From: JBBQVO01 sp038211505
GTDB taxonomy: Bacteria; Chloroflexota; Dehalococcoidia; DSTF01; JACRBR01
Reading direction: 5' to 3'
Length of the DNA stretch: 5,469 nucleotides
Assembly (NCBI GenBank): GCA_038211505.1
Contig: JBBQVO010000210.1
Location: 1-5,469 of the forward strand
The notes below the pieces were generated by a model. That model had not been told where the DNA came from, ran no database searches, and saw only the letters and a list, made by a program, of their open reading frames with translations. Positions 4,580 to 5,469 of the stretch are shown one piece after another. Numbering within the stretch: the stretch's first letter is position 1; each line of letters starts with the position of its first letter. The position numbers were made by a program, and so were the translations under genes.

Positions 4580-4705
4580 ATTCGCGCTCTTCGTGCTCTT
4601 AGTGGATCGTCATAGTCCAGCTGCGGCCGATCCTTAGTGTCCCTTAGTGTCCCTTCGTGTCTCTTCGTGGAAGACCTATTCTGTGCCCTTCTGTGGCCTC
4701 TGTGG
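4580..4705 (-). repeat. Right arm of the decamer-built inverted repeat
   Basis: Read on the minus strand from 4705 inwards, this arm begins CCACAGAGG CCACAGAAGGG. It then runs through 10-nt units of the CACGAAGGG type (CCACGAAGAG, ACACGAAGGG, ACACTAAGGG, ACACTAAGGA). After a break of about 25 nt it ends with further decaying units near 4580-4605. Motif order and spacing match the left arm. It stops 9 nt short of the stop codon of the minus-strand gene, so it would lie in that gene's 3' untranslated RNA. Confidence 0.8.
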
Positions 4706-4714
4706 ATCAACCGG

Positions 4715-5469
4715 TCACTGGTACACGAAGAGTGAGGGGCGCGGGCGCAGGGCGAGGAGCTGCGACTCCGTGAGCGGATCGGGGTCGTGTTCTAGGAAGA
4801 CTTTGATGCCGCCGTACGTTGCGTAGGCGGCGGTGCCGTAGCGCTCGTACTTCACTTCCTTGATGTCGGCCGGTCCGTAGCCATCCATATCGATCACGAG
4901 ATCGACGCCGGCGCGTCGCTCGATCTCGTCGGCGTTACTGATCATCTCGGCCTGGAACTGGTGCACGATCAGCATCTTCTTCGGCAGCTTGTGCGTCGCC
5001 GTGAACGCGTCGAGATACCACTGCACGGCGTTGATATCGCCGGCGTCGACGCTGCCGATCGCGTCGCCCGGCTTCGTGCTGCCGGAGAGCGCGAACTCAG
5101 GATCGATCGCCACCGAGACGTCGGGCTCAATCAGATACGGCTCGAGCTTGCGCACCTCGTCGAGCGGGTTGCTGTGGCCGATCTGCACATCGAGGATCAG
5201 CGTGAAGCCGCGACGCCGCGACAGATCGATGAACTGCCGCACCGTGCGATCGTCGACGTACTGCAAGTACAGGCCGTCGCTGTGCGCCTGCGGCTGCGCG
5301 ATGCCGTAGACGAGATGCAGCGCCGGCAGCACCGTCGCCGTCGGGTCGAGCGCCTGGAATCGCGCCGCGCGATCGGCGAGCAGATCGGCGACGTCCTCGG
5401 GCGCGTGCTGTCCGAGAATGCCCATCGACGGCGTGCGCGGACTGCCGTAGTAGCTGACGATCGCGTTGT
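4715..5469 (-). CDS. Conserved uncharacterised protein, probably TIM-barrel-like (5' end outside window)
   Basis: The minus-strand frame is open from the window edge to the TGA at 4717-4715, 250 visible residues. The ATG at 5425 is probably internal: coding-like sequence, NAIVSYYGSPRTPS, runs in the same frame upstream of it into MGILGQH. The visible part alternates strands and helices like a (beta/alpha) barrel. Probable strands are ATVLPALHLVYGIA, FTLILDVQIG, VSVAIDPEF, KMLIVHQF, VDLVIDMDGYG, GGIKVFLEHD and PSLFVYQ. Acidic residues end several strands (LILD, AIDPEF, VIDMDG), as in barrel hydrolases, so a glycosidase-like enzyme is possible but unproven. I recall similar proteins in Chloroflexota and Actinobacteria without an assigned function. 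The gene converges on the tRNA-Ala gene. Its 3' flank has no T-run terminator, only the decamer inverted repeat. Confidence 0.85.
   Translation of the reverse strand, partial: NAIVSYYGSPRTPSMGILGQHAPEDVADLLADRAARFQALDPTATVLPALHLVYGIAQPQAHSDGLYLQYVDDRTVRQFIDLSRRRGFTLILDVQIGHSNPLDEVRKLEPYLIEPDVSVAIDPEFALSGSTKPGDAIGSVDAGDINAVQWYLDAFTATHKLPKKMLIVHQFQAEMISNADEIERRAGVDLVIDMDGYGPADIKEVKYERYGTAAYATYGGIKVFLEHDPDPLTESQLLALRPRPSLFVYQ

Noticed and set aside
4273..4602. Protein gene overlapping the tRNA and the decamer repeats
   Set aside because: It starts inside the tRNA, crosses a strong terminator and consists of repeat-derived sequence without a ribosome binding site.
4989..5309. + strand open frame opposite the minus-strand partial gene
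   Set aside because: Ser/Arg/Cys-rich antisense shadow with no ribosome binding site; the minus-strand frame has protein-like strand and helix patterning.

Overview
The window is GC-rich bacterial DNA, rich in G/C at third codon positions. It carries a conserved translation and protein-targeting gene block, ffh–rpsP–khpA–rimM, all on the + strand. The block, the style of the two partial flanking genes and a probable leaderless ffh promoter fit a member of the Chloroflexota. That placement is inferred from recalled protein style, not from a database search, and is only moderately confident.

Layout. Positions 2-250 are the 3' end of a type I phosphodiesterase/alkaline-phosphatase-superfamily gene. 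Positions 251-451 are intergenic and hold two 7-nt-period repeat arrays in opposite orientation; the second runs directly into a -10 box for ffh. ffh (452-1783) is followed after 4 nt by rpsP (GTG start at 1788), then a 115-nt gap with a stem-loop, then khpA (2212-2442). khpA overlaps a GTG-started rimM by 4 nt. rimM is abnormal: a normal RimM of about 160 residues sits behind about 221 residues of low-complexity sequence made largely of simple repeats. The usual next genes, trmD and rplS, are absent. Instead 3588-3823 holds a stem-loop and a six-codon mini-ORF with a good ribosome binding site. A small secreted cysteine-rich protein made of two related modules follows (3824-4204). Next come a tRNA-Ala(CGC) with its own promoter and a strong intrinsic terminator (4218-4379). 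Positions 4380-4705 are a large imperfect inverted repeat built of decamers. The window ends in a minus-strand partial gene for an uncharacterised, probably TIM-barrel-like protein.

Function. Ffh is the SRP GTPase that targets nascent membrane proteins. S16 is a 30S protein. RimM binds 30S pre-particles and helps S19 and the 16S head domain mature. KhpA is a small KH-domain RNA-binding protein usually encoded between rpsP and rimM. The block therefore links ribosome assembly with co-translational targeting.

The most notable signal is not a gene. At least five arrays of different sequence share a 7-nt period (GATAGCA/CGCTATC with CCGCCAA, GCAAACA, CCAACAT, CTCCCTC, and a minimal TAACGAC pair). 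They lie only in spacers and in the non-conserved part of rimM. Three of them sit inside the rimM reading frame, where a one-unit change would shift the frame.
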